Assembly: GCF_004346925.1 (NCBI RefSeq)
Contig: NZ_CP031167.1
Span: forward strand, 2,810,001 to 2,874,000
Length of the DNA stretch: 64,000 bases
Reading direction: 5' to 3'
DNA from: Stenotrophomonas sp. ASS1
GTDB taxonomy: Bacteria > Pseudomonadota > Gammaproteobacteria > Xanthomonadales > Xanthomonadaceae
Of this stretch, positions 35,703-49,660 are shown piece by piece; position 1 is the stretch's first letter, and every line of letters starts with the position of its first letter. Made by a program: the position numbers and the translations under genes. Under the pieces are notes generated by a model. That model worked only from the letters and a program-made list of their open reading frames with translations. It did no database searches and had not been told where the DNA came from.

Positions 35703-36608
35703 CTATCGCCTTGCCATCGTCTGTTCGCTGAATCGCGCCACGCAGAAGTCCAGGAAGCTGCGCAGCTTGGGCGTCAGCTGGCGATCGCGCGGATACACCA
35801 GGTTGATCCAGGTCGACACCGGTACGTAGTCCGGCAGCACTTCCACCAGCTCACCACGCGCCAATGCTCCGGCCAGCATTTCGTGCGGTTGCAGGATCAG
35901 CCCCAGCCCTCCGATGGCGGCGGTCAGCAGCGGCTCGGCCTGGTTGACCATGAAGCGGCTGGACACTGGCACGGTCAGCACGCCGCCATCGGTATCGCGA
36001 AAGCTCCAGCGGGTGCGGATGATCGAATGCGCGAAGCCCAGGCACTCGTGGCGGCTCAGGTCATTGGGATGGGCAATGGCCGGTCGCGAAGCCAGATAGT
36101 CCGGCGAGGCACACAGGACCAGCGGATACGGCCCCAACCGCCGCGCCACCAGCCCACTGTCGGCCAGATCGCCAGTGCGGAACACCAGGTCATAGCCGTC
36201 TTCAACGATGTCCACCAGACTGTTGGACAGGTTCAGATCGACCTGCACGTCCGGGTACTGCTGCATGTAGGCCACCACCGCAGGGCCCAGCGCGTGCACC
36301 CCGAAGGTGACCGGCGCACTGATGCGCAGGCGCCCCATCGGCCGCCCGCGCGCCACTTCGGCCAGCTGCTCGGCCCCCTCCACTTCCTCCAGGATCACCC
36401 GCGCCCGCGCCAGGTAGGCCTGGCCGAAGTCGGTCAGGCTCTGCTTGCGCGTGGTGCGGTTGAGCAGGCGCACACCCAGATGCTGCTCCAGCGCCTGGAT
36501 GTGCTTGCCGACCAGCTGCGGCGACAGGTCCAGTGCCTCGGCAGCGGCGGCGAAGGAGCCGACCTCGGCCACCTTGGCGAAGGTCCGCAGGGGAACGATC
36601 AGGCCCAT
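35703..36608 (-). CDS. LysR-family regulator (CrgA/AaeR-like)
   Basis: A 301-residue regulator, MGLIVPLRTFAKVAEVGSFAAAAEALDLSPQLVGKHIQALEQHLGVRLLNRTTRKQSLTDFG at the N-terminus (winged HTH) and an LTTR effector domain (RISAPVTFGVHALGP, DLVFRTGDLADSGLVARRLG). An ATG three codons upstream is possible. It is divergent from the quinone-oxidoreductase gene 119 bp away, which it most likely controls. The AT-rich start region (36606-36640) probably holds both promoters. Confidence 0.9.
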   Translation of the reverse strand: MGLIVPLRTFAKVAEVGSFAAAAEALDLSPQLVGKHIQALEQHLGVRLLNRTTRKQSLTDFGQAYLARARVILEEVEGAEQLAEVARGRPMGRLRISAPVTFGVHALGPAVVAYMQQYPDVQVDLNLSNSLVDIVEDGYDLVFRTGDLADSGLVARRLGPYPLVLCASPDYLASRPAIAHPNDLSRHECLGFAHSIIRTRWSFRDTDGGVLTVPVSSRFMVNQAEPLLTAAIGGLGLILQPHEMLAGALARGELVEVLPDYVPVSTWINLVYPRDRQLTPKLRSFLDFCVARFSEQTMARR

Positions 36609-36727
36609 TGCAAACAATTGTTTTTCAATGAAACGCCAGATTACCCCTTATTCTGGATGCAGACTACGCGCACAGTAGCGCTCACCCTTTCGCCGGCGCC
36701 CTCGCCGGCCCTTCCTCGGAGCCCCCC

Positions 36728-37717
36728 ATGAGCCAGGTTGTCCGCATCCACGAATATGGCACTGCCGATGTACTGCGCATCGACGATATCGACGTTCCCG
36801 CCCCCGCCCCTGACGAAGTCCAGATCCGGGTGAAGGCGATCGGCCTGAACCGCGCCGAGGTGATGTTCCGTAACGGCGCCTACCTGCAGGAAGCGCAGTT
36901 CCCCAGCCGCCTGGGCTACGAAGCGGCCGGCGTGGTTGAAGCCGTCGGCAGTGCAGTGAGCGGATTCACCGCGGGCGATGCGGTCAGCGTGGTGCCGCCG
37001 CTGGATATCGCGCGCTGGGGCACCTACGGCGAACTGGCCAACGTGCCGGCACGACTGGTAGTCAAGCATCCGCAGGCACTGGACTTTGAAACGGCCGCCG
37101 CGGTGTGGATGCAGTACGTCACCGCCTGGGGGGCGCTGTTGGAGCAGGCGCACTTGTCCGCCGGGGATTTCGTCATCATCACCGCCGCCAGCAGCAGCGT
37201 CGGCCTGGCCGCCATCCAGATCGCCAATGCAGTCGGCGCCACGCCGATCGCTGTGACCCGTGGCCCGGGCAAGCGCCAGGCCCTGCTCGACGCCGGTGCC
37301 GCCCATGTCATCGCCACCCAGGAACAGGATCTGGTGGCCGAAGTGGCGCGCATCACCGGCGGCGCAGGTGCCCGCGTGGTGTTCGATCCGATCGGTGGCC
37401 CGCAGTTCGTGCCGCTGACCGAAGCGATGGCGCGTGGCGGCATCCTGCTGGAATACGGCGCGCTGAGCAGCGAACCCACGCCGTTCCCGTTGTTCAACGT
37501 GCTGGGCAAGTCGCTGACGTTGAAAGGCTACCTGTACTCGGAGATCGTTTCCGACGATGCCGCGCTGGCCCGCGCGAAGGCATTCATCGTGGATGGCCTG
37601 GACAAGGGCACGCTGGCACCGAAGATCGCCAGGGTGTTCCCGTTCGCGCAGATCCAGGACGCACACCGTTACCTGGAATCGAACGAGCAGATCGGCAAGG
37701 TGGTAGTGACGGTGTGA
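36728..37717 (+). CDS. Zinc-type alcohol dehydrogenase / quinone oxidoreductase family
   Basis: A 329-residue NADPH-dependent MDR enzyme. It has the N-terminal GroES-like fold (VQIRVKAIGLNRAEVMFRNGAYL, PSRLGYEAAGVVEAVG) and a Rossmann NADP site (ASSSVGLAAIQIANAVGATPIAVTR). No structural-zinc cysteine cluster is present, which fits quinone oxidoreductases. Divergence from a LysR gene suggests induction by an electrophile or aromatic compound. It is terminated by a strong hairpin shared with the converging PQQ dehydrogenase. Confidence 0.9.
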   Translation: MSQVVRIHEYGTADVLRIDDIDVPAPAPDEVQIRVKAIGLNRAEVMFRNGAYLQEAQFPSRLGYEAAGVVEAVGSAVSGFTAGDAVSVVPPLDIARWGTYGELANVPARLVVKHPQALDFETAAAVWMQYVTAWGALLEQAHLSAGDFVIITAASSSVGLAAIQIANAVGATPIAVTRGPGKRQALLDAGAAHVIATQEQDLVAEVARITGGAGARVVFDPIGGPQFVPLTEAMARGGILLEYGALSSEPTPFPLFNVLGKSLTLKGYLYSEIVSDDAALARAKAFIVDGLDKGTLAPKIARVFPFAQIQDAHRYLESNEQIGKVVVTV

Positions 37718-37730
37718 TCCAGCGTCATGC

Positions 37731-37756
37731 AACGGGGGCGGCCCACCGCCCCCGTT
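37731..37756. terminator. Bidirectional terminator
   Basis: A perfect 11-bp stem (AACGGGGGCGG/CCGCCCCCGTT) with a CCCA loop lies between two convergent genes, the oxidoreductase (stop 37717) and the PQQ dehydrogenase (stop 37761). The flanking A/T content is low in both directions. Confidence 0.75.
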
Positions 37757-37760
37757 GCGG

Positions 37761-40289
37761 TTACCTCGGCAACGCAAACGCCATCACGTAATCGCCGTTC
37801 GGGGTTTCCATGAAATGGTGGCCGCCGGCCATGATCACCACGTACTGGCGCCCGCCCTGCTCGTACACCATCGGGTTCGCCTGGCCACCGGCAGGCAGCT
37901 TGGCGTGCCACAGTTCCTTGCCGGTCTTCAGGTCGATGGCACGCAGCAGATCATCGGTGGCGGCGGCGATGAAGATCAGGCCGCTGGCGGTCACCACCGA
38001 GCCGCCATTGTTCGGCGTGCCGATCTCGATCGGCAGGCCGGAGCGGATGCCGAAGGGTCCATTGCCACGTGCACTGCCGAACGGGCGGTCCCACAGCAGT
38101 TTGCCGGTGCGCAGGTCGATGGCACGGATGCCACCATAGGGCGGCTGCTTGCACAGCAGACCGGTGAACGGCAGGCGCCAACCGGCATTCACCTGGATGG
38201 CATAGGGCGTGCCCACCTGTGGGTCGCCCGCGCCCTCAGCGCCGCCCTTGTCGAACCGGATCTTTTCGCGCGGCAGCCAACCCAGGCGATCGGCCTCGGC
38301 ACGCGGCACCAGCCGGTTGTAGTTGGGCATGTCGTTGTAGTTGGCCACGATCACGCCACGACGCGTATCGATGGACACGCTGCCCCAGTCCGAGCCGCCG
38401 TTGTAGCCGGGGTACTCGATGGAATGGCGGTCACTGCTCGGCGGCGTGTAGAAACCTTCGTAGTAGGCCTTGCGGAACTGGATGCGGCAGACCAGCTGGT
38501 CGATCGGGGTGATGCCCCACATGTCGCGCTCGGTCAGCTCATGCTCGCGACGCAGCGTGTGGTACAGCGAGAACAACTGCGTGGGCGAGCGCTGCTCGGG
38601 TTCAACACCACCGATGGGCACCTTGCGCTCTTCGGCCGCGGTCAGAAGCTGGCCGTTGCGGCGGTCGAGGATGTAGATGTCGCCCTGTTTGGTCGGCAGC
38701 AGGATCGCCGGCACTTTGCCGGCAGCGGTCGGGTAATCGATCAGGCTGGCCTGCGAACCCAGGTCGTAATCCCACACGTCCTTGCGCACCGCCTGGAAAT
38801 GCCAGGCCGGCTTGCCGGTGGCCACGTCGATCGCCACCAGTGAGGTCGAGTAGCGATTCTGGTTTTCCGTGCGCGAGCCGCTCCAGTAGTCGCCTGCGGA
38901 GTTGCCCAGCGGCAGGTAGACCAGGCCCAGCGCCTCATCACCGGTGGCGGTGGTCCACATGTTGGGCGTGCCGCGCGTATAGGTCTGCTCGCGCGGCGGC
39001 AGACCGCTGCGCTCGGGCTGGTCCATGTCCCACGCCCAGCGCAGCTTGCCGGTGATGGCATCGTAGGCCTGGATCACACCCGACGGCGCATCGCGGCGCT
39101 GCCCGTCCAGCACCTGGTGACCGGTCACGATCACCCCGCGCACGATCGCCGGTGGCGAGGTGATCGACACGTAACCCGGTGGCACCTCACCCATGCCCAG
39201 GGTGATGTCGACCTGGCCGTTGTTGCCGAAGTTGGCGCAGGGGCGGCCGCTGTCCGCGTCCACCGCGATGATGCGGCCGTCCAGCGTGCCTTCGATGATG
39301 CGTGCCCAGCACGCCGGACGGCTGCCCGGTGCAGCACTGCGGGTGACGCTGGGCGGCGGCTCCGGCAGCGCCAGATCGGCGGCGACATCGGCCAATGCCG
39401 CATCGGCAATGGTCGGCGTGCGGGGCTGCTCGTAGTAGCTCACCCCACGGCAGGCGGCGGTGTACGGAATCGAGGTGTCCTTCACCTTGGGGTCGAACCG
39501 CCACAGTTCCTTGCCGCTGGCGGCATCGAGTGCGATCAGGCGGTTGCGCGCGGTGCACAGGTAAAGGCGATCGCCGATCTTCAGCGGCGTGGTTTCCGCG
39601 CCCCAGCGCTTCTTCGGCATATCGCCGGTACGGAACTGCCAGGCCGGCTGCAGCGTGGCCACATTGGCCGGGGTGATCTGCTGCAGTGGCGAATAGCGGG
39701 CGCCCGCATTGCTGCGGCCCCACGCCGGCCAGTCGCCCTCGGCGGGCTGGTCAGCCGGCTGCAGGCCCGTGGTATCGCGCGTGGGTTCCAGTCCGGCGCT
39801 GACTGCGCCTTCCGGGAACGGCAGGTGCCCGTCCACTTCCCCATGCGGGGCAAAGGCCAGGCCGAAGGCGGCCACGAACACCAGCATCAGCACGCCCGCC
39901 ACGCTGCGCGACAGGCGTTTTGAAACCGGCTCGCGCAGTGTCGGCGCCAGCAGCGCCAGCACGATGCCGAGCGCAGTCACCAGCCCGAGCCGCGGTACCC
40001 AGCGCCAGTAGTCGCTGCCCGATTCCCACCAGGTCCACAGCAGCGTGCCGATGAACACCAGCGCATACAGCAGCGCGCCGCTGCGGCGGTTGCCGAACAA
40101 CAGGATTCCGCTGGCCAGCAGGCCGAGCCCGGCGATGGCGTAGTACGCCGAGCCACCCAGGCTGAGCAGCCACCCACCGAGGCCACCGATGAGCAGGCCG
40201 AGCACGACCAGCAGCAGTGACAGCACGGTGACGAGGGGATGCCGGGAGGCGCGGACGGGAGCAGGAGCGGACTGCGGCGTGGCGGACAT
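37761..40289 (-). CDS. gcd: Membrane-bound PQQ-dependent dehydrogenase (glucose/quinate/shikimate family)
   Basis: An 842-residue inner-membrane enzyme. Five hydrophobic helices fill residues ~18-160 (VTVLSLLLVVLGLLIGGLGGW..., MLVFVAAFGLAF). The periplasmic eight-bladed propeller follows with WPAWGRSNAGARYSPLQQI, YTAACRGVSYYE, the W-motifs (LRWAWDMDQPE, PAWHFQAVRKDVWDYDLGSQ) and IFIAAATDDLLRAIDLKTGKELW. It oxidises a sugar or cyclic acid in the periplasm and feeds ubiquinone. Glucose to gluconate is the commonest case, but quinate/shikimate cannot be excluded. No PQQ synthesis genes are nearby. Confidence 0.85.
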   Translation of the reverse strand: MSATPQSAPAPVRASRHPLVTVLSLLLVVLGLLIGGLGGWLLSLGGSAYYAIAGLGLLASGILLFGNRRSGALLYALVFIGTLLWTWWESGSDYWRWVPRLGLVTALGIVLALLAPTLREPVSKRLSRSVAGVLMLVFVAAFGLAFAPHGEVDGHLPFPEGAVSAGLEPTRDTTGLQPADQPAEGDWPAWGRSNAGARYSPLQQITPANVATLQPAWQFRTGDMPKKRWGAETTPLKIGDRLYLCTARNRLIALDAASGKELWRFDPKVKDTSIPYTAACRGVSYYEQPRTPTIADAALADVAADLALPEPPPSVTRSAAPGSRPACWARIIEGTLDGRIIAVDADSGRPCANFGNNGQVDITLGMGEVPPGYVSITSPPAIVRGVIVTGHQVLDGQRRDAPSGVIQAYDAITGKLRWAWDMDQPERSGLPPREQTYTRGTPNMWTTATGDEALGLVYLPLGNSAGDYWSGSRTENQNRYSTSLVAIDVATGKPAWHFQAVRKDVWDYDLGSQASLIDYPTAAGKVPAILLPTKQGDIYILDRRNGQLLTAAEERKVPIGGVEPEQRSPTQLFSLYHTLRREHELTERDMWGITPIDQLVCRIQFRKAYYEGFYTPPSSDRHSIEYPGYNGGSDWGSVSIDTRRGVIVANYNDMPNYNRLVPRAEADRLGWLPREKIRFDKGGAEGAGDPQVGTPYAIQVNAGWRLPFTGLLCKQPPYGGIRAIDLRTGKLLWDRPFGSARGNGPFGIRSGLPIEIGTPNNGGSVVTASGLIFIAAATDDLLRAIDLKTGKELWHAKLPAGGQANPMVYEQGGRQYVVIMAGGHHFMETPNGDYVMAFALPR

Positions 40290-40367
40290 CGTCGATCTCC
40301 GGGGGCAGCATGCGCCGTTATCCCACCGCCTGCGTGAAGCGCGCGCGTATGTGTGGCATCCGGATAC

Positions 40368-40396
40368 GACGACGCCGGCACAGAGCCGGCGTCGTC
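40368..40396 (-). terminator. Hairpin downstream of gyrA
   Basis: A perfect 12-bp stem (GACGACGCCGGC with its complement, 40368-40379/40385-40396) and a 5-base loop lie 24 bases after the gyrA stop. The T-tract is poor, so it may act mainly as an mRNA 3'-end stabiliser. Confidence 0.6.
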
Positions 40397-40420
40397 GGGT
40401 ACCTCAGGCTCGCGGCAGGA

Positions 40421-43135
<2,715 letters not shown>

Positions 43136-43292
43136 TCGGGTTCCGTTGTCTGGTAGCGGTCCAGTCCGGCGCAGCCCCCTGCGGGAGGGGGTCGTGCCGG
43201 AACCTCGATTCAACCTGCGGATACTACCACAACAGGCCGTTTTCCGCCTCCCTTTACGGGTATTTTACCTGCACAAATCAGGAACTTAGGGG

Positions 43293-43318
43293 GTTGCCGG
43301 CCCGCGGCCGGCACCACC
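43293..43318 (+). repeat. Degenerate SMAG-like palindrome
   Basis: GCCGGCCCGCGGCCGGC flanked by GTTG and CACC, close to the GCCGGCC subtype but without an intact GTAG head. It is in the gap between gyrA and mtnA. Confidence 0.5.
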
Positions 43319-43353
43319 GGGGCGGAGGTCACGCGGCCCCTCCCCCCCGCGCG

Positions 43354-44418
43354 TCAGCCGCCGAAGGCGGCGCGCATGTTCTCCGGGGTCGGGTTCAGGA
43401 TCACGCCGCGCTCGGTCACGATGGCATCGATCAGTTCACCCGGGGTGACGTCGAACACCGGGTTCCAGGCGGCGATGCCTTCGGCCACGGTGCGGGTGCC
43501 GCCCACGCCGTACAGCTCGCCCGGGTCGCGCTGCTCGATCTCGATCTGGCTGCCATCCACGGTCTCCATGTCCACGGTCGAGGACGGCGCCACCACCATG
43601 AACTTGACCCCGTGGTGGCGAGCGGCGATGGCCAGCTGATAGGTGCCGATCTTGTTGGCGGTATCGCCGTTGGCGCAGATGCGGTCTGCACCGACGATCA
43701 CCCACTGCACGGCGCCGGTCTTCATCAGGTGCGAGGCTGCCGAATCGGCGATCAGGGTGGCGTCGATGCCATCCTGCTGCAGTTCCCACACGGTCAGGCG
43801 TGCGCCCTGCAGCCACGGACGGGTCTCGCCGGCGAACACGCGGGCGATGCGGTGCTGGGCCATGCCGGCACGGATCACGCCCAGTGCCGTGCCGAAGCCG
43901 GCGGTGGCCAGCGAGCCGGTGTTGCAGTGGGTCAGCACGCCGCTGCCGGCCTCGATCAGGCCCGCGCCCAGCGCGCCCATGTGGCGGTTGGCGGCCAGGT
44001 CCTCCTCGGCAATGGCCTGCGCTTCGGCTTCCAGCAGAGCCTTCCAGTCGGCGCCGGCGACGTTCAGGCAGCGACGCATGCGCGCCAGCGCCCAGGCCAG
44101 ATTGACGGCGGTCGGGCGCGATGCGTTCAGGCGCTGCAGCGCCGGTTCCAGCTGCTGCAGCGCGTGCGCACCGTCTGCAGCCTGCACGTCACGTGCGGCC
44201 AGCACCACGCCCCAGGCGGCGGCGATGCCGATGGCCGGCGCACCGCGCACGGTCAACGCGTGGATGGCCGCCGCCACTTCGTCACTGTCATGGCAGACCA
44301 CATGCTCGACCAAGAACGGCAGCTTGCGCTGGTCCAGCAGTTGCAGGGCATCGCCGGTCCACAGGATCGGGCGGATATGGTCGTAACGGGCGTAGTCGAT
44401 GTCGGAGGCAGTGTTCAT
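43354..44418 (-). CDS. mtnA: Methylthioribose-1-phosphate isomerase
   Basis: A 354-residue isomerase of the methionine salvage pathway that converts 5-methylthioribose-1-phosphate to the ribulose form. The family residues are present: Cys165 in [14 protein letters not shown] and Asp245 in [13 protein letters not shown]. Also seen are [16 protein letters not shown] and [23 protein letters not shown] at 44418; a longer frame upstream is not supported. It lies 218 bp upstream of gyrA on the same strand but separated by a REP, so probably a separate unit. Confidence 0.96.
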   Translation of the reverse strand: MNTASDIDYARYDHIRPILWTGDALQLLDQRKLPFLVEHVVCHDSDEVAAAIHALTVRGAPAIGIAAAWGVVLAARDVQAADGAHALQQLEPALQRLNASRPTAVNLAWALARMRRCLNVAGADWKALLEAEAQAIAEEDLAANRHMGALGAGLIEAGSGVLTHCNTGSLATAGFGTALGVIRAGMAQHRIARVFAGETRPWLQGARLTVWELQQDGIDATLIADSAASHLMKTGAVQWVIVGADRICANGDTANKIGTYQLAIAARHHGVKFMVVAPSSTVDMETVDGSQIEIEQRDPGELYGVGGTRTVAEGIAAWNPVFDVTPGELIDAIVTERGVILNPTPENMRAAFGG

Positions 44419-44465
44419 GGGCCCATTGTAGGGCCACGCCCCGCGTGGTTGGAGCCTGCCCGGGC

Positions 44466-45194
44466 TCAATTCACCGAGAACTCGGCGCGGCAGCCACCGT
44501 CCACCCAGATGCCGTTGCGGCTCCAGCCCCAGGTACTGCCTTCCTCGCACGGCGTGCTGGACAACTGCTCGGTAACGACCGCGCCGACCGAAATGCTCGC
44601 CCCACAGAAGCGGCGCTTCTTCGACTTCGACTCGCAGGTCAGGCGGCGTGGCACGTCGACAAAACGGCCGTCCTCGTCAGCCACTTCGAAATCGCCCTGG
44701 CAACCGCGGCTGGTCCAGACTTCATTGCGCTTGTAGCCCCAGCCCTGCCCTTCGCGGCACGGCAGCACCGACAGCTGGCGCAACAGGCGCACCGGCGCCC
44801 CGTCCAGGCGCACCGGGCAACTCTGCGGGCGGCCATTGGATTCGCAGCGCACCACACGGCGGACCAGGCGCTTGCCTTCCGTTGCCGCAGGCGCTGCACC
44901 TTCCGCACGACGCGCACGGAACTCTGCGCGGCAGCCAAGGGTGACCCACACGCCACTGCGGTCGGTGCCCCATTCGCTGCCACGGATGCAACTGTTGCTG
45001 GACAACTGGCGCACAAGGTCGATGCCATTGCTGACGTCGATATCGCAATGCACCCAGCCCATGTCGCGCGATTCGCAGGTCACCACTTCGCCGTCATAGC
45101 CCGCCTGCTGGGCCGACGCCGATGACGGCAGCCAGGCACCCCAGAGCGCGATGGAGTACACCGGTGCAGCGACAACCGCAAACCACTTGACCAA
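44466..45194 (-). CDS. Exported DUF3011 repeat protein
   Basis: About 242 residues. No ATG fits; a TTG at 45194 preceded by GGGGAAGG yields [23 protein letters not shown] as a signal peptide. The mature protein has three DUF3011 repeats of ~60-70 residues, each with C-x-S near its start (VTCESRD, VRCESNG, LTCESKS) and a W-x-x-GC ending ([33 protein letters not shown]). Each repeat likely has its own disulfides. Function unknown; possibly an envelope or carbohydrate-binding protein. Confidence 0.75.
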   Translation of the reverse strand: MVKWFAVVAAPVYSIALWGAWLPSSASAQQAGYDGEVVTCESRDMGWVHCDIDVSNGIDLVRQLSSNSCIRGSEWGTDRSGVWVTLGCRAEFRARRAEGAAPAATEGKRLVRRVVRCESNGRPQSCPVRLDGAPVRLLRQLSVLPCREGQGWGYKRNEVWTSRGCQGDFEVADEDGRFVDVPRRLTCESKSKKRRFCGASISVGAVVTEQLSSTPCEEGSTWGWSRNGIWVDGGCRAEFSVN

Positions 45195-45336
45195 AGCCTT
45201 CCCCAGCAGGAATGGATGAACTGCGTGCCAGTGTCCGGCATCTGCCGTGATAAGAGCATCATCCTGCTTGCCGAAGCAAGCGCGGAAACGCGGAATTCCG
45301 TTCAGCCTTCGATGTTCAGGAACGTGCGCACCGCGC

Positions 45337-46293
45337 TCACGCGTGGGCGAAGTCGTAAGCCAGCACATCGGCGATACGCGGCGTGCGGTTCATCGCCATC
45401 AACAACCGATCGACACCCACCGCCACGCCAGCGCAGGCAGGCATCGATGGCAACGCCGACAGCAGCGCCTCATCCACGGACGGTTGCACCTGGCCCCGCT
45501 CATGGCGTCGCTGCAGGTCACGCTGGAATCGCGCACGCTGTTCGTGCGCGTCGTTCAGTTCGTGATAGCCGTTGGCCAGTTCCACGGCCCCCAGATAAAG
45601 CTCGAAACGCTCGGCCAGCGGCGGCGTGCCGGCTCGAATGCGCGCCAGTGCGGCCTGGCTGGCAGGCCAATCATGGACCACGGTCATCACCGCGTCATCG
45701 AAATGCGGCTGGATATGATGGGTCATCAGCAGATCCAACCAGTCATCGCGGGTCAGCCCGACCGGGTCGATATGTACCTCGCCCAGCGCGCCACGCAACG
45801 CGGCCTCATCGGCATCGAACGGATCCACACCCACGTACTGCTGGAACAGCTCGCGGTAACTGAGCACACGCAGCGTCGCACTGCGCCCGACCAGGGCCAG
45901 CGCCTGGCCAACCAGCTCGGCGGTTTCCTGCACCAAGCGATGGTGGTCCCAACCGACCCGGTACCACTCCAGCATGGTGAATTCCGGATTGTGGCGGCCG
46001 CCCGCCTCGCCGTTGCGGAACACCCGGCCCAGTTCGTAACAGTCACCCACGCCCGCCGCCAGCAGGCGCTTGAGCGGATACTCCGGCGAGGTGCGCAGCC
46101 AGCGGCGGCGGCCACCGGCATCGACATGGCCGGTGAAATCGGTATGGAAGCTGTCGATGTTGGGCTCGGTGTTGCCGGCCACCGACAGGATCGGCGTCTC
46201 CACCTCCAGCACATCTCGATCGGCGAAGAAGCGGCGCACCAGCGCGTTGAGCGCGGCACGCTGCTGCAGCGCGCGCAGCAGGGCCTCGCTCAC
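45337..46293 (-). CDS. epmA: EF-P lysine (beta-lysyl) ligase
   Basis: A 318-residue class II lysyl-tRNA-synthetase-like enzyme without the anticodon-binding domain. It attaches (R)-beta-lysine to elongation factor P. Seen: motif 1-2 region EVETPILSVAGNTEPNIDSF, RTSPEYPLKRLLAAG, YELGRVFRNGEAGGRHNPEFTMLEWYR, and motif 3 GVAVGVDRLLMAMNR. The GTG start overlaps the GNAT stop (GTGA), indicating translational coupling. EpmB (lysine 2,3-aminomutase) and efp are not in this window. Confidence 0.95.
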   Translation of the reverse strand: MSEALLRALQQRAALNALVRRFFADRDVLEVETPILSVAGNTEPNIDSFHTDFTGHVDAGGRRRWLRTSPEYPLKRLLAAGVGDCYELGRVFRNGEAGGRHNPEFTMLEWYRVGWDHHRLVQETAELVGQALALVGRSATLRVLSYRELFQQYVGVDPFDADEAALRGALGEVHIDPVGLTRDDWLDLLMTHHIQPHFDDAVMTVVHDWPASQAALARIRAGTPPLAERFELYLGAVELANGYHELNDAHEQRARFQRDLQRRHERGQVQPSVDEALLSALPSMPACAGVAVGVDRLLMAMNRTPRIADVLAYDFAHA

Positions 46294-46775
46294 AGGATGC
46301 CCTCCGGGCGCGGATGATCCAGCGGCAGGGTCAGCAGATCGCGGGTGTCATCGATGTAGCCACTGGCCAGGTACAGGCGCCGGGCCAGTTCGTTGTGGTG
46401 GTTCACTTCCAGCCGCAGGCGGCTGACGCCACGCCCGCGAGCGCGCTGTTCGCAGATGGCCAGCGCCTGCTTGCCGCGGCCGCGGCCGCGCGCGCGGTGG
46501 CTCAGGTACAGCTCGTCCAGCAGCATGAAGTGGCCGCCCTGCTCCAGGCTGAAACCCATCGCGATCACTGCGTAGCCCACCACCTCGGCGGCCTCGTCCA
46601 GCCACAGCAGCACCTCGCCATTGCGCGGATCGGCCAGCAGCGCGTCCACGCCGCGACGCACGCGCGCGTCGTCGAAGTCGATCTTGTCTTCGGCATAGAA
46701 CTCGCGCATCAACGCGATCAACAGTTCTTCGTCGGCACGGGTGGCCAGGCGGAAATCCAGCGGAGCGGTCTGCAT
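46290..46775 (-). CDS. GNAT-family N-acetyltransferase
   Basis: A 161-residue enzyme: RLATRADEELLIALMREFYAEDKI at the start, VGYAVIAMGFSLEQGG, the acetyl-CoA loop LSHRARGRGRGKQALAICE and a C-terminal EVNHHNELARRLYLASGYI. AAGGA precedes the ATG at 46775 by seven bases; an in-frame ATG at 46796 lacks this. The substrate is unknown. It precedes and overlaps epmA and follows ligA by 49 bp. Confidence 0.9.
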   Translation of the reverse strand: MQTAPLDFRLATRADEELLIALMREFYAEDKIDFDDARVRRGVDALLADPRNGEVLLWLDEAAEVVGYAVIAMGFSLEQGGHFMLLDELYLSHRARGRGRGKQALAICEQRARGRGVSRLRLEVNHHNELARRLYLASGYIDDTRDLLTLPLDHPRPEGIL

Positions 46776-46824
46776 CGGTGTTCCTTTGTGTTTCATGCCG
46801 GGCGCCAGGCACCCGGCGGGGTCA

Positions 46825-49323
<2,499 letters not shown>

Positions 49324-49365
49324 CTACCGCGCCCGACCGTCAGGCCCTGTAACGCTCCCGCCTTT

Positions 49366-49586
49366 GTAGCGTCGAGCTTGCTCGACTGGTGCTCCCTCGC
49401 TCTGGCAGGTGCCAACCACTCCCCCACCCTGGTACGTGCCAACCACTCCCCAGCTCTGGTACGTGCCAACCACCTTCCCGCTCTGGTAGGTGCCGACCAC
49501 CCTCCAGCTCTGGTAGGTGCCAACCACTCCCCAGCTCTGGTAGGTGCCAACCTTGGTTGGCACATCTACAGTCGAACATGGTTCGA
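49366..49586. repeat. SMAG repeat and a 27-bp tandem array
   Basis: After a plus SMAG copy (49366-49386), six copies of a unit based on CTCTGGTAGGTGCCAACCA follow with an exact 27-base period (the GTGCC of each unit begins at 49409, 49436, 49463, 49490, 49517 and 49544). The last copy runs into a full SMAG palindrome (CCAACCTTGGTTGG to about 49568), then another GTCGAAC-type palindrome. The array thus consists of repeated GTAG heads with a truncated first arm. It fills the gap between ligA and the aminotransferase. Confidence 0.9.
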
Positions 49587-49660
49587 CTCCGCAGAAAAGC
49601 AGCTTGCCGTCCACGCCCACCAGCGCTAGCGTGCGACGGTTGCCCCTCGGAATCCCACCC

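Noticed and set aside
49400..49560. CRISPR-like array
   Set aside because: The units abut with a constant 27-bp period and no unique spacers, and each is a piece of a SMAG repeat.
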